Shown here in pieces: positions 36,808-49,203 of a DNA stretch of 64,000 nt. The notes beneath the pieces are model-generated. The model ran no database searches and was not told where the DNA came from. It worked only from the letters and a program-made list of their open reading frames with translations. The position numbers were made by a program, and so were the translations under genes. The first letter of the stretch is position 1; the number at the start of each line of letters is the position of its first letter. This DNA comes from Dillenia suffruticosa (taxonomy: Eukaryota > Streptophyta > Magnoliopsida > Dilleniales > Dilleniaceae): assembly GCA_033439265.1 (NCBI GenBank), contig JAVTVX010000002.1, positions 16,891,674 through 16,955,673 on the forward strand, written 5' to 3'.

Positions 36808-36850
<43 letters not shown>
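36638..36850. repeat. GA/CT microsatellites in the XLG3 leader region
   Basis: (GA)n at about 36640-36656, (CT)n at 36751-36771 and (CT)n at 36811-36849. Such pyrimidine tracts are common just around plant transcription starts. The XLG3 start codon is about 950 bp downstream, so at least one leader intron is likely between them. A second short GA run ends directly before the ATG. Confidence 0.7.
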
Positions 36851-36851
<1 letters not shown>

Positions 36852-37794
36852 CGGACTGAGGACTAAGACGAGTACGAGTGGTTGCTCGCTGCTTTGGTTT
36901 CAGCAACTCATCTGTCTCTTCTTCTCCATTCTCTTTCTCTCTCTATCTCGGCTTCTTTTATTTTCTGCTTTGGCAATGGCGGTTTTAGCAGCTGTTTTAT
37001 CTATTTCGAGAGCTTCGATCTCAAAGGCTCTTTATAATTTTTCGGGTTCCAGCTCCAAGGATTCGCTTTGAATTTGTTCCTTTCTGGGTATTTTGACTTC
37101 TCTCTCTCTCAACTTTTCTTTCTCATTTTAATAATAAAAAAAAAAGATGAAGCGTGAATTATTAAAAAGGAATTTGTTTTTATTTTCCAAGTTCTTTTTA
37201 GCCGAGACCGGTTCTTCCCAAGTTTGCGTCTTTTTTTTATTATTATTTTTACATCATTTTTGACTAAGGAATATTCAACTTTTAGACTTGGAGATATCTT
37301 GATAGCTGATAGAGTTTCTTATTTTAATTTTCTGGTGGCTTTGAATCCCTGTTCAAAATTCATATTTTTCTTGGGCTTCTTTTGATTGCATTTGGAGTTA
37401 ATTTTGTTTACGTCTTTGATTTTGTTCAAATTTGAAGGCTTTCAAAATGGGTGACTATGGTTTGACTTCTGGATAGCTACTTGTTTTGTGCTGACTTGAT
37501 TATCTGAATACGAATATGTCCTAAAGCCCCAAAAAATTAAATTCCTCTGCTGATTTTCAGAGGTGGGTATTTGAATTTTCTGCATAATTTTGCATTATCT
37601 CAACCGGGTTCTGTCATGAGTTTTATGTGGTCTCAATGTTTGATGGCTATATGGCAAGCACAATGAAACTCTTCGATGGGCACACAAGTCAAATTTGTTC
37701 AAATTTAGAGGGTTTTTGAACTTGGTTAATTGCTAGTGCTTTGAAAGATATAGCTTCTTAGTTGTTGTTGTGTTTGTGAGAGAGAGAGAGAAAA

Positions 37795-40700
37795 ATGGAG
37801 AATGGTGGAGAGGATAACTGGAGGGAGATGGTAAGAAAGATGCTTCCACCAGGAGCTTTTCTGCCAGAGGAAGCCGATAACCTTGATTACTCAATTGCAC
37901 TAGAGTACGAGGGCCCACCGGTATCCTATGAACTTCCTAGAGTTGAGCCTCTCGAAATGAAGAGTCCGGTTATTCCTACAGCATCAATTGTGGAGACATT
38001 ATCAGATTCTCAGAGATGTGCTGCAGGAACTAGTCTCCCAGTGATTGAACCGATCCCTTTACCGGTATCTTCTATCAGTGGAGTTGCAAGTTCACATGTT
38101 CAAAGTCCAAGGGCATCGGGAAGCTCGGAGTCTGAAGTGTCAGTCTTGCAGAATCCTGATTTTTCTTCAGCTTCTCCTTCAAATTCGCCAGGATCTGTCC
38201 ACAAGCCGCCTTCTAATCCTCGGAGACATGTGGTAAATGAAGCAAGGAAACCCCAAGTTGTCACTTTCAATACAGTCAATAGTTCTGAAAGGAAAGAGGT
38301 TGAGGTGGTCAAGCCAATTTATCCTGAATATGTTGGGGTTTCTAAGGAAAAGAAGAAGAAAAATAAGAAGAAAGTATGCCATAGATGTGGAAGACGGAAG
38401 TGGGAAACTAAGGAATCGTGCTTGGTTTGTGATGCTAAGTACTGTAGTAATTGCATACTTAGAGCGATGGGCTCAATGCCAGAAGGACGTAAATGTGTAA
38501 CTTGCATTGGCCAGCCAATTGATGAATCCAAGCGTTCAAAATTAGGGAAGCATTCTAGGGTTTTATCCAGGCTGCTAAGTCCCTTGGAAGTCAAGCATAT
38601 AATGAAGGCGGAGAAAGAATGTTCGGCTAATCAGCTTCGACCTGAACAGATCATTGTAAATGGCTTTCCTCTGAAGCCAGAGGAGATGGCTGAATTGCTT
38701 GGATGCCCATTACCACCACAGAAGCTCAAGCCTGGTCGATATTGGTATGACAAGGAATCTGGCCTTTGGGGAAAGGTGAGTTCATGTAGTCTTTGATATT
38801 GTAAATTGTATTGCTTTCTATCTTGTCCTCCTTATGTCTCAAACATTCATTTTCATTTTCATCTCTTGTCAGGAAGGAGAGAAACCAGATAGAATTATAA
38901 GCTCTAACTTGAATTTCTCTGGCAAACTGAGTCCTGATGCAAGCAATGGGAACACTCAAGTATATATGAATGGCCGAGAAATAACTAAACTTGAATTAAG
39001 AGTGCTAAAGGTTAGGCCTTTAAATGATTGTGTCAAACTATCTATTATTGCTCATAGTATTTTCTATTTTCCATTTTTCTATGATAATTTTTTTCCTTAA
39101 ATTTAATTTTTACTAATTTTAGAAACCTAAATCTTTTAATTGCATGATCAGTGAATGTTCTGATGAACAACATTTAGGTTTTCAGTTGAGTGTATATAGC
39201 CAAATTGAGATCGCAAGTTGATGCAGTCCAAACAATATAAGAATATAGACCATCATTTTTCCTTCATTACCTAATTGTTATTAAACTAGAAGCACACAAA
39301 CTCTCTCCCTTACGCCTCCTAACTCCTTTACTTTATTCATTGTACTGAAGAGGCTTGGCATAATTGTAATGCAGGTATGTGGTTCTTTAGTTTTGTTGAT
39401 GTGCAAGCCATAGTCTGAACTTGCAGACCATACACCTCGAATTTCTAGAGTCAAGCTGTTCTTTTCTCGAGTCACAAGCAAAGTCTGATCATTTCAGACA
39501 ATCTTATATAACCAAACCTAAGTGATTAAGCCTTAGGTTCTGTGAACAGTCTTATTTTGTTCTTTAATTCTTCATATAAGTTTTTCCGGTCAATAAGAGC
39601 GTGAATTGTGGTGACATCAATCAATCAAATTCAAATCATGACTTGTTGATGAAGACAACTGCCCCATTAATTTTTTATCTTCTTCAATCGTATGTTATGA
39701 TACATTGTCATTTCAACATGATATTCCTATCTTAAAAAAGTAAATACTGTAGGTTTCTTGTTTTATGATATTATGTGCCCTCAGTGATGGGATATTTGCT
39801 TTAATTGTCATGATAAGCAGATTTTATTATGATAAAATTGGTTATACAATCTAAGTGAATCAGGATAGCTTAACTAACTATTTACAGTAGTCTGATACGC
39901 TATTCATTTTCCCATTGTATGTGGACTTGTAATCGGTGTGGAAGACCTTTGTCAATTTGGAGTGAGAATTGATTTACAGTGAAAAAGTGTAACAGAATAG
40001 GACAGGAGAGCAATTGACTGCTTTGTTTGAGATGGTAGGGTGCCAACTGTGTTACCAATCTGCAACATGATTCCTCAAGTAGGTCATATTGAGCATTATT
40101 TTCTTCAAGGGGAATATGAGGTTGCAGGGATGGTTTTAAGCCTTAAGCAGGGCCGATGTGGTGTCTTACGTTAGACGTTAAGGTGGCAAGATGAGGTGCC
40201 TCAGAAGTGATTGGGTTTCTGAGAGTCATATGTCCTCTTGGCTTAAAATGTCTTATGGTACTCTAATATGAGCTTCAAGTTGAGAACTCATGCCCACATG
40301 ATTTAAAAAGATTAAGGAAATCAAGGGGAGCCTGGCTATACAGATTAGGACGGGCTTGCAAAGATTCTTCTAGTGCCACACCTCTAACCAGTGTAATATA
40401 TTTGTCTCTTTTCAATTGATGGATGTGATAGAGTATATGTGCTTGGTTTAAATCTAACCATGATGGTTGTTCTTGACCTAAACATAGTCCAGAACCTGCA
40501 AGGAGAAGGATAGTAGAGAAGAAGAACTGGAGAGAGAGGAAGAAGCAGAAGCAGGAGGAGGAGAAACATAATTTTTTTGGGGGTGAGAGAGAGAGAGAGA
40601 GAGAGAGGAGAAGGTGAAATTAGAGACCAAAGGCAAAGAATGAGATAGAGATTTAGAAGAGACGAGGTAGAGGTAGAAAGAACTTGTGATGGAGAATTTT

Positions 40701-43700
40701 TTTTTGGAGGGGGGGGGGGGGGAAAATCATATCTCAAATAAAACTACTAATGGTAGGTTTTGTGGGGGTGAAAAGAACTTATCTGCTCCAATAATATCAT
40801 GACGTGGTGTGTACAAGCTAATTACATGTTTCTTCTAATTTTGGACCCAAGATAGATAATATGTGATTGGTTTGTACAAACCATGTCATCGTGTTGTTGC
40901 CATACATAAATTACACTAAATTATGGATTTTGGCCTATTTGCAGTCATCCCCTAATTCAGGAAGGAAACATAGAACAGATCTAGATAAGAAATCCTAAAT
41001 ATTTTTCCAAGTTTGTCGTATTCTTCGAATTTTTAAATATCTAATAATATCTTGAATAATGTCTAATAAAATTCCAATCTTATATTCATTCTTTGATTAT
41101 TTCTTTCACTTTCTAATAACTTCTCATTTTTTAAAGATGCTGCATAATAAACACATTGGTAATTTTGCCACTCTGGACCCTTTTTGATTGTTTCATGGTC
41201 CCCTTATACTATCATTATGATGACAAAGCCTCCAGAAAAAAAGGTTTACAGAGATAACTTTATTTCGCTTGCCCTAAACTGCGGCTTGCAGTGTCAACAC
41301 ATGCTCATATGCAGAGTAAATCTATTATTTTCTTGTCTGTTTTGGATTAAAGATCAAACTGTTTTATGATCTGAGATATGTGAGCTCAACATGAATGACA
41401 TAAATTACTTTTCTTTTGCAGTTGGCATTGAGAGGTTCTTAATGTTATGAAGGATTTTGTCTAATTTCTGTAGAAAAGTTAGGACAAGGAATTCCATATC
41501 TAGATAAGGGCTCTAACAGGCCCATGATGCATAGCACACCTAAGGTATATAACAAAAAGTTAGTGCTATCAAATTCACTTCCTCTGTGCACCTAGTCAAG
41601 CACAAAATGTGGTTTATCATGCCTTTTGAGGCTGCTGAAGCGGTATTCCCGATATAATGTACAAACATGGGTTTGAAACACTTGCAATGATGTCAAATTT
41701 GTTTCCTCTTGGTTCTTCAAAAGACTTTACTTTGACATATAAGAAGTTGCCAATGTCAGAAAAGAATGTATCGGTGATGAATAATTAGAAGTTTCTAACT
41801 ATATGTACTGTCTTATGTAGGAAATTTTCAAGTTTTTGTACAATATTATTCGCAAGCCATGTTAATCCTTATTCCCTCCTATTGAAGGAAACATTTAACT
41901 TGATTATATTCCTCGATTCACGTCACTGAATAGACATCTAACTTTTTCAAATTAATGCTTGGCCTATTGTATATGGTTATCTGCCTGGATTTGTTTTACA
42001 AAAATTTGGAGTTGATTTTTATATGTCCCTTATGTCTTCAGGTGGCAAATGTTCAGTGTCCACGCGACACTCATTTTTGGGTGTATGATGATGGTCGGTA
42101 TGAGGAGGAAGGCCAGAACAATATCAGAGGGAATATCTGGGCAAAGGTACATTTCATTGAACATGGGAAAATACTCGGTGCCTGTGTAGGGCAGAATTCT
42201 TCTTAAAGGATTGGGAGTGCTAATTATAATTGATAACAGGCATCAACACGGTTTGTCTCTTCCTTGTTCTCCTTGCCTGTGCCCCATGGCCAATCTCATG
42301 GACCAAGAGATGAGACTAGCAACTATGTCACGGTGCCAAATTATTTTGAACCAAAAAAGGTTCAAAAGCTTCTCCTTCTTGGACTCGAAGGCTCAGGGAC
42401 TAGCACTATTTTCAAGCAGGTACAGTTGATTGAATCATACATTTTTTTTGGGGGGGTGGGAGTTTAAAGTTTGAGTAAGTCTGACAATTTGTTAAGTTAA
42501 AATGTTGGTTGTTGTGTCATATTTCAGAAACTCAGGTCCATGCTCTTTATCCTTATATAAAAGGCCTTCATGGGCCAGGTTATTAAATTTCCGAACATAT
42601 ATTTCTTATCTCATCTCATCTCTCTCTCTTTTTATTGGTTAAGCTCGTGTTAAATTCCACTAATACGCATATGCATTCATGTGTGAATGGCAAAAGTGCT
42701 AGGTGCTAATATCTGTTTTCTAGTCATATCTATGTGTATGGTGATAATTTTTATTGTGTGTATCTTGGAGAATTAAACTCATTGTGGATTAATGCTTAAA
42801 CAATTTGTTGAAGACATCAATCCTATTGAGACTTTTTATAAATATGTTGTTGCTGATCCTTTTTCTTTCCTCATACTTTTCCATGTAGGCAAAATTTCTT
42901 TATGGCAACAAGTTTAATGCTGAAGAGCTTCAGGATATCAAACTCATGATCCAAAGCAACATGTACAGATATCTTAGCATTTTACTTGATGGACGTGAGC
43001 GCTTTGAGGAGGATGCCATCTCAAAAAGGAAATGTCTAGATTTCCATGATCAGGTTGCTGAATCTGGTAATTTTTTCAATAATTCTGACTTAAAATATTC
43101 ACATCTCAATAACACTTACTAATTTACAGGAACTTGTCTTTTTTGAATATGTAAGTTGTTCCTTTAATTTTAAAATGTCCATTTCTCATTTAAGATGCAG
43201 AAGTCGATCTTGATGATGCTAGTCAATGTATCTATTCCATCAACCCAAGGTTGAAGCATTTCTCAGATTGGCTTCTGGATATAATAGCCACAGGAGATCT
43301 GGATGCATTTTTTCCAGCTGCAACTCGTGAATATGCGCCATTAGTTGAAGAAGTTTGGAGAGATGCTGCTATTCAGGAAACATACAAGAGAAAAGATGAG
43401 CTCCACTTCCTTCCAGATGTTGCTGAGTATTTTTTGAGCCGGGTATATAAATGGAAAACTAAGACCTTCACTTTATCCTTCATCTACTTATTTCATTTCT
43501 AATGTCTCCTTTTCTCTATGTTTGTACTTTTTAAATCATAAACTCTGTAGATTTAGTTCCAGCAACATTAGGTCATTAGTTAGTGGTGTTAAACTGCTGA
43601 GAATTCACTACATCAACAGACTAAAATTTCATTACTGATGGTTTTCCAAAATAATGCCCACCTTCCTGAATATTTGGTATTTATACCCATAATTTGCCAT

Positions 43701-45560
43701 AAAGGACCGCAAGAGATTTTGACCCCCAACATCTCTACCTTCAATCAAGTCAAAACACCACGGCTTCTACCATGCTTTTTTAGCTGTACTTAGATTATAA
43801 TATTTTTCTTGCTTTTAGGATGTGGATTCCAGTCTCAAAAACCTCATTAGAGCCAAAACTCTAGTTAGTTCTCTGTGATGGAATGCTGTGTTCATGAGGT
43901 GGAACTTCTTGGCCCACTTTTAATGTGAACATGTAACTTGATGATATAAACATTTGACAAAATCACATCTCAATCTTAGCAGTCTTGTGGAAACCTTTAC
44001 AACTGTTAATAGAGATTTAGCTCCTGGCATGGACTATGGAGAGATACAGTAATCCCTGTTGTCAAGACTTCTATTATGTGGTTTCAGGATCCTTCAAATG
44101 TGAGTTGTATTTGAGCAGTTTGCATCTGCTTTAGTGGCCCAGATGCAAATTGGTTGTATTGTAGTTGATTAAATGACTTTCCTCAATTCTTATTATTTGG
44201 ATTAGCATTATTGATGATAAAATTCTAATTTATTTGTCTGCTTCTTAGGCTGTTGAGATATCAAGCAATGAATATGAACCTTCAGAGCGTGACATACTAT
44301 ATGCTGAAGGAGTCACCCAAGGAAATGGTTTGGCCTTCATAGAATTCTCCCTTGATGATCGTAGTCCAATGTCAGAAACTTACACAGATATGGAAGCTCC
44401 GCCGCCGCCACCGACCAGGTAATGTCTTTTACTCATCATCTGCAATCAGTGCCCTAGAAATTAAAGTTGATGGTGTCTTATGCAGTTTCATCAATGCCTA
44501 TGCTCATAAAAAATTCCTCCTGCAATATTTAGCCGTCAGACTTGATGTGCACTAGTGATCTTCTTGAGTTGATATTTATCTACTTTCTTTGATGTGATGG
44601 AAATCTTGATTATTCAGTTTCCTTAGAGTTCTTTTGAATGCACTTGGGAGTTGCAGCCCATACAATTCGGAGCTCTTAAGGTCTTACTAGCTCCAACTTG
44701 CAATGTTGCAAGCTTTCTAGCATGAAACTGAGTGTCAGGTCATGGGAATATTCCTGTTAGGATAGTTTACAGTAGGATTGGTTCAATTTCAATTGAAATG
44801 GAGAGACAGCCAGTGGATGGTGTTCAGAAATAATGTCCTTTTCCTCGATTTTCTGCTAATTAAAGCAACATACCATAAGATTTCCTGTTTCAAGAATATA
44901 TTTGATTCTTTATTTTTTAAGGCATAATTATGTACTTAATTGTTGATAGAGTTGTTTACTCCACTTTTTGTTACCCCCAGATATCAACTTATTAGGGTGA
45001 ATGCCAAGGGGATGACAGAGGGCTGCAAATGGGTGGAAATGTTCGAAGATGTACGTGCTGTTGTCTTCTGCATTTCCCTAGGTGACTATGACCAGATGTG
45101 GCTTTCTACAGAGAATGTTGGCAGTGGAACTCTTGTTCAGAACAAGATGATACATTGCAAGGAGCTGTTTGAGACAATGGTGGGGCATCCATGCTTCAAG
45201 GACACCCCATTTATTCTGATGCTGAATAAGTATGATCTATTTGAGGATAAGGTCAATCGCGTCCCTCTTAGCGTTTGTGAGTGGTTTAATGACTTTTGTC
45301 CGCTACGCCCCCTCCACAACAACCAGTCGCTGGCCCAAAACGCTTACTACTATGTTGCAATGAAATTCAAAGACCTGTATGCCTCCATAACAGGCAGAAA
45401 GCTTTTTGTGTGGCAAGCTAAGGCTAGGGACCGCCCAACCACCAATGAGGCATTCAAATATATAAGGGAAGTTCTCAAATGGGATGAGGAGAAAGAACAG
45501 AATTATAATGGAGGAGAGGATTCTTTCTATGATACGAGCTCCTCACTGTTTATCAGATAA
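37795..45560 (+). CDS. XLG3: Extra-large G protein alpha subunit XLG3
   Basis: Eight coding exons: 37795-38775, 38873-39010, 42042-42146, 42240-42419, 42889-43066, 43195-43442, 44249-44418 and 44981-45560. Phases agree and give 859 residues, near Arabidopsis XLG3 (about 848). XLG proteins are plant-specific G alpha subunits that pair with G beta-gamma at the plasma membrane and nucleus in growth, hormone and immune signalling. The N-terminus has [10 protein letters not shown], a basic NLS-like [10 protein letters not shown] (about 183-193) and a Cys-rich region at 195-237 starting [15 protein letters not shown]. The G alpha-like half has the P-loop GLEGSGTS at 456-463, which lacks the usual Lys, and NKYD at 749-752 for guanine recognition. 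Switch II ([11 protein letters not shown]) lacks the canonical DVGGQ, as is normal for XLGs. [10 protein letters not shown] and [13 protein letters not shown] distinguish it from XLG1 and XLG2. The 3.0-kb intron 2 is the longest. No damage is visible. Confidence 0.96.
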
Positions 45561-48462
45561 AAGTGGAGCTTCCGTAAGATTTGTATGGAATAGCTACATT
45601 TTTATTTGGGTGGTGAGAATGCTAGCAGTGGAGCGGGCCAACTCCTCAGTATGCTTAAATAAGATTGCCAATTTTTCTTCTTCTTCGCCTTCTCCTTCTT
45701 CTTCTTCGTCTTCTCCTTCTCTCTCTCTCTCTCTCTAATGAAGATCATGGTTTTTTCTTAGAGAATAGTGAAAATATCAGCCATCACTCGGAAGTGTATT
45801 GATATATTTATTGAGCTAATATGCAGTAACCCACAACAATGGGAAGGATACCATGGTTAGTGTATGATAAATGAGGGGCTGAATCAAGTTAAAATTTTTA
45901 CATTTTGCCGTGCTAGATTTATCTATCCTAGTTATAATTTTAAAGCATAATGAATCAAATTTCATTTACTATTTTTTTTAACGAAAGTCTATCAAGTGCC
46001 TATTGAAATTGCAAGTGAAACTTCATAGAGCCAAGTTCATGCCCTGCATAGTTCTAATAAAAATTCTCTAAGGCGTGGAGCGCTTGCTCCTTTGCCTTTG
46101 ATCATGTGGCCAGCTAGATCTGATTGAGCAACTCATATTGCACCTGAAACAACTCAGTAGAGACCATTTCTGCATATTGTTAGGATATCATCCTTTCTAA
46201 GTCGTGTAAGGAGGGGACTCTGAGATTCAGTTCATTTAGATTTTGATTCATTTGGTGTCTGACATTTTTGTTCATTTATCCATAAGAGATTATAATTGAG
46301 TACAACCTAAGCAAGGGTCGGCAATAAATTCCCAGGATATTGATAACCATGTACACTCCTTTCTTACACAATTTAGGCTGACATCCAACTAGGAAAAAAA
46401 CTTTCATCAAGTGGGTTTTCTGATTCTCTTCAAACCATCATGGTACAATGCAACAGTAACCAATCTCCTAATGACAACGGTCAAACCATGAGAGGGGATT
46501 CTTCAAGGGCTTCAAGGAATGATTCCGGCTTCAAAGTCCTTTTCAAAAGTGACTAAATAATTATCTAACCTGGTTTAAATTTGCATGTCCATGGCTGAAT
46601 TCTTCTGAAACTAAAAATGTTCAGACATCTATGTTAACTACTTGGGACGATAAGGTCATGCACATACACAGGCCCCCATCATTCTTAACTGGTAAAATTT
46701 CTTTTTTCCCTTTTGGTTCAAAATGTCAGGAAATCTTTTAATTGATTAAAATTAGGGAAAAAAGTTCTTTCTCAACACCGAAGAGGTGAAAACGCTGACG
46801 AACTTTAGGGTCCATCCACAAGAATTAGCATTATCCAAAATGCATGCACTAACCATTTAAGGCAAATAAGATATAAAGAACTGAGCCTCCATATGTCAGA
46901 CACCCCAAGTATGAGGGGCCCAAAAATCCATTATGTACAAAAGAAATGTAAAGATAAAATGATTCAAATTTCAAAAGGCTTGCTTAAATCAGCCATTTTG
47001 AGATTTTGCAGCACAACCCCTGTCCTGGAGCAATTTCATATGCTTTGGAGGGAAGATAGAAAACCTACTTTTATCAAATGAGAATCTTAAGTTAATCTAA
47101 TCTTATTGCATCAATTTTACCAATGTGATTTGCACATATCAAGCCTTAACCAGGCACATCTGTTCCACATTACAACTGAGACGGAAGCTTGTAGGCAAAG
47201 AGCAATACTATCCACTCTGCTCTGCAGTTGGCTTTCCGCATTCCCATTTGTCATCTGGAAGCCTTTATCATACCTTCTGACGCCTGACTTCTAATTAGGA
47301 ACAATAAGCATATTAAAGAAAATTGAGTGAATCATGTGTGTATATGTGAAATTAAAACAGATGCAGTAGAACATCTGTTGAAACAATTATCATCCATATC
47401 ATAGTACCCAGGGGAATGGGGTTTGCTGGAGAGAGAGAGAGTCGAAATTTATACAAATAAAATGTTATTTTACACATTTAGAACCAAAAACAAGATCAAC
47501 ATAGATGTTGTTCAGAAAAAAAGTAAAGCTACAGAAGGTAATACAAGGGCAGCATGCATGTCTAGTACATATCTAATGGTACTTGAAGTGGGATCAGCAT
47601 CTCTGAAAACTGTTGAGAAAAAGAAAGAAGAAAAAAATGCATTAAAAATGTAAAATTCAATTTGTTTTATCTTTAACACATTCTTTTGTGGGGGTTAGGG
47701 GAAACTAATTGAACAGGAATAGCAAATGTCGCACCATTTATGTTACACCCATTTTGTACCCTCATGTAGCTCATGCCTAACAACTTGATATGCAGTGTAT
47801 ATTAAATGATGCAATTGAATTAATGATAATACAAGGTTTGCATATTAAATGATGCAATTGAATTAATGATAATACAAGGTTTGCGTAAAAGAGGATAACA
47901 GGGTTAAATGGGCTGCCTTAGAACCAAGAAAGAAGAAAGAAGAAAATGAACAGTTATTGATACTCTCAGCCAAAGACCACTGATTGTAAGCATATAAAGT
48001 ACTGAAACGCGGAATGACAAAGAAGTGGGAAAAGAAAAAAAAGAGCTTAAAAACATAAAAGATTCAGTAACTAGAGAAGGCTGGAGCAAGAAAAAGCCAA
48101 GAGATACAGAAGGTAAGATCATGACGGTCAACTTATCTCAAATAACAACAATCCCACGGTCTAAGCAATATCAAGACTACATCAAACAAAGTGTTGTGTT
48201 TGTATATATAAATATCCTTTCTTCTTAAATACCTTAATATATGGAAAAGAGGCAGCTTTGCGGCAATGCAAAGAGGTAAGAAGTGCAACAAAATTGAAAA
48301 CAATTGAAGGCAGTACTAGTTGTAAGATACACTAGTGATACCATTATCAACAATAACTGACCTGCGGTGATCAGAGGTAAGCCATGCAGGGCCACGTACA
48401 CTCAAATACTCTTCATCAGTCCCATAAACCCTATATTCAAAGCGCACTGACGTCATGGAGCC
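45561..48462. other. Intergenic, with microsatellite and tandem duplication
   Basis: XLG3 3' UTR, then a mixed TTC/CT microsatellite at about 45676-45737, then AT-rich DNA. The part nearest 48462 is probably the 3' UTR of the minus-strand DUF1644 gene. No further gene was seen. Confidence 0.5.
47799..47884. repeat. Perfect 43-bp tandem duplication
   Basis: The unit starting ATATTAAATGATGCAATTGA occupies 47799-47841 and is repeated without change at 47842-47884. The lack of differences suggests a recent replication slip or local duplication. Confidence 0.95.
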
Positions 48463-49203
48463 TTAATCAGAACTAAAGCGACGATTTGCTCTCCTTGCAT
48501 CACCAACCCTCAACCTCCTCCTGTTTCTAGATGTCCTAAAGTTATCAAATACCTGATAAAAGATACATGATGTCCACCAATTCCCTTTGTCTCCAGGGAA
48601 GTCCTCAAATTCATCTCCAGTATCATCATCTCCATATTCAATCACATAGTCACCCAAAACAACCCCACGAGGAACCTCTGAATGGATAGTGCTCAGCACA
48701 TCTATTATTTCAGAAGACTGCTGGAAGTTCTCCCAATCAAGCTGCCTAGCAGGATCAACTTTAGACGGACAAGCATGAGGGTGCTCTATTTGAGCATGTA
48801 TCTGAAGTTCCATGAATGTTCCTTTGAAGGCGCATCGCTCCTCTTCACAGCAACGATGCTTTTTGTCCAGATGTGCACGGGCATTGTCAACAACCACCCA
48901 ACCAGTAACATCTCCTCTACACAAGGGACAAGTTGGTTTGCAGCTTTCCTCTGACTTTGTTGAGAGGGGATTCTCCACTGTGGTAATTTCAGATGTTGAA
49001 GATGAATTGAACCCAACAGACATACCAAAGAAACTTTGAAACAGTTGAAGGCAATTTGATTGCAAATGGTCAGTGTCACACACAAAAGGGCGACAGCCTT
49101 TCCCATAAGATGAGCATTGGAGAAGTACACTATTATGAGGAAACTCTAAGCATATAGGGCATATCACGTCCTCCCAGTTGGTATTTAAGTGAACATCCTC
49201 CAT
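48463..49203 (-). CDS. DUF1644 zinc-finger-like protein
   Basis: A single coding exon of 246 residues. It starts MEDVHLNTNWEDVICPICLE, the usual start of the plant DUF1644 family, in which a CPICLEFPHNSVLLQCSSY motif is typical. Cys/His pairs continue: RPFVCDTDH, CPLCRGDVTGWVVVDNAR, then H and C residues in LDKKHRCCEEERCAFKGTF and IHAQIEHPHACP, which look like C2H2-type ligands. An acidic patch (GDDDTGDEFEDFPGD) precedes a basic tail (RNRRRLRVGDARRANRR). The biochemical role is not well established; some members have been linked to stress responses. The ATG is preceded on its strand by a probable leader with introns reaching about 50950. Confidence 0.9.
   Translation of the reverse strand: MEDVHLNTNWEDVICPICLEFPHNSVLLQCSSYGKGCRPFVCDTDHLQSNCLQLFQSFFGMSVGFNSSSTSEITTVENPLSTKSEESCKPTCPLCRGDVTGWVVVDNARAHLDKKHRCCEEERCAFKGTFMELQIHAQIEHPHACPSKVDPARQLDWENFQQSSEIIDVLSTIHSEVPRGVVLGDYVIEYGDDDTGDEFEDFPGDKGNWWTSCIFYQVFDNFRTSRNRRRLRVGDARRANRRFSSD

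Noticed and set aside
36628-37071. Plus and minus frames across the CT microsatellites
   Set aside because: Low-complexity Ser/Leu or Arg/Glu translations of the XLG3 leader, not proteins.
40384-40737. 117-residue minus-strand frame
   Set aside because: Produced by GA/CT microsatellite and G-run sequence within XLG3 intron 2.
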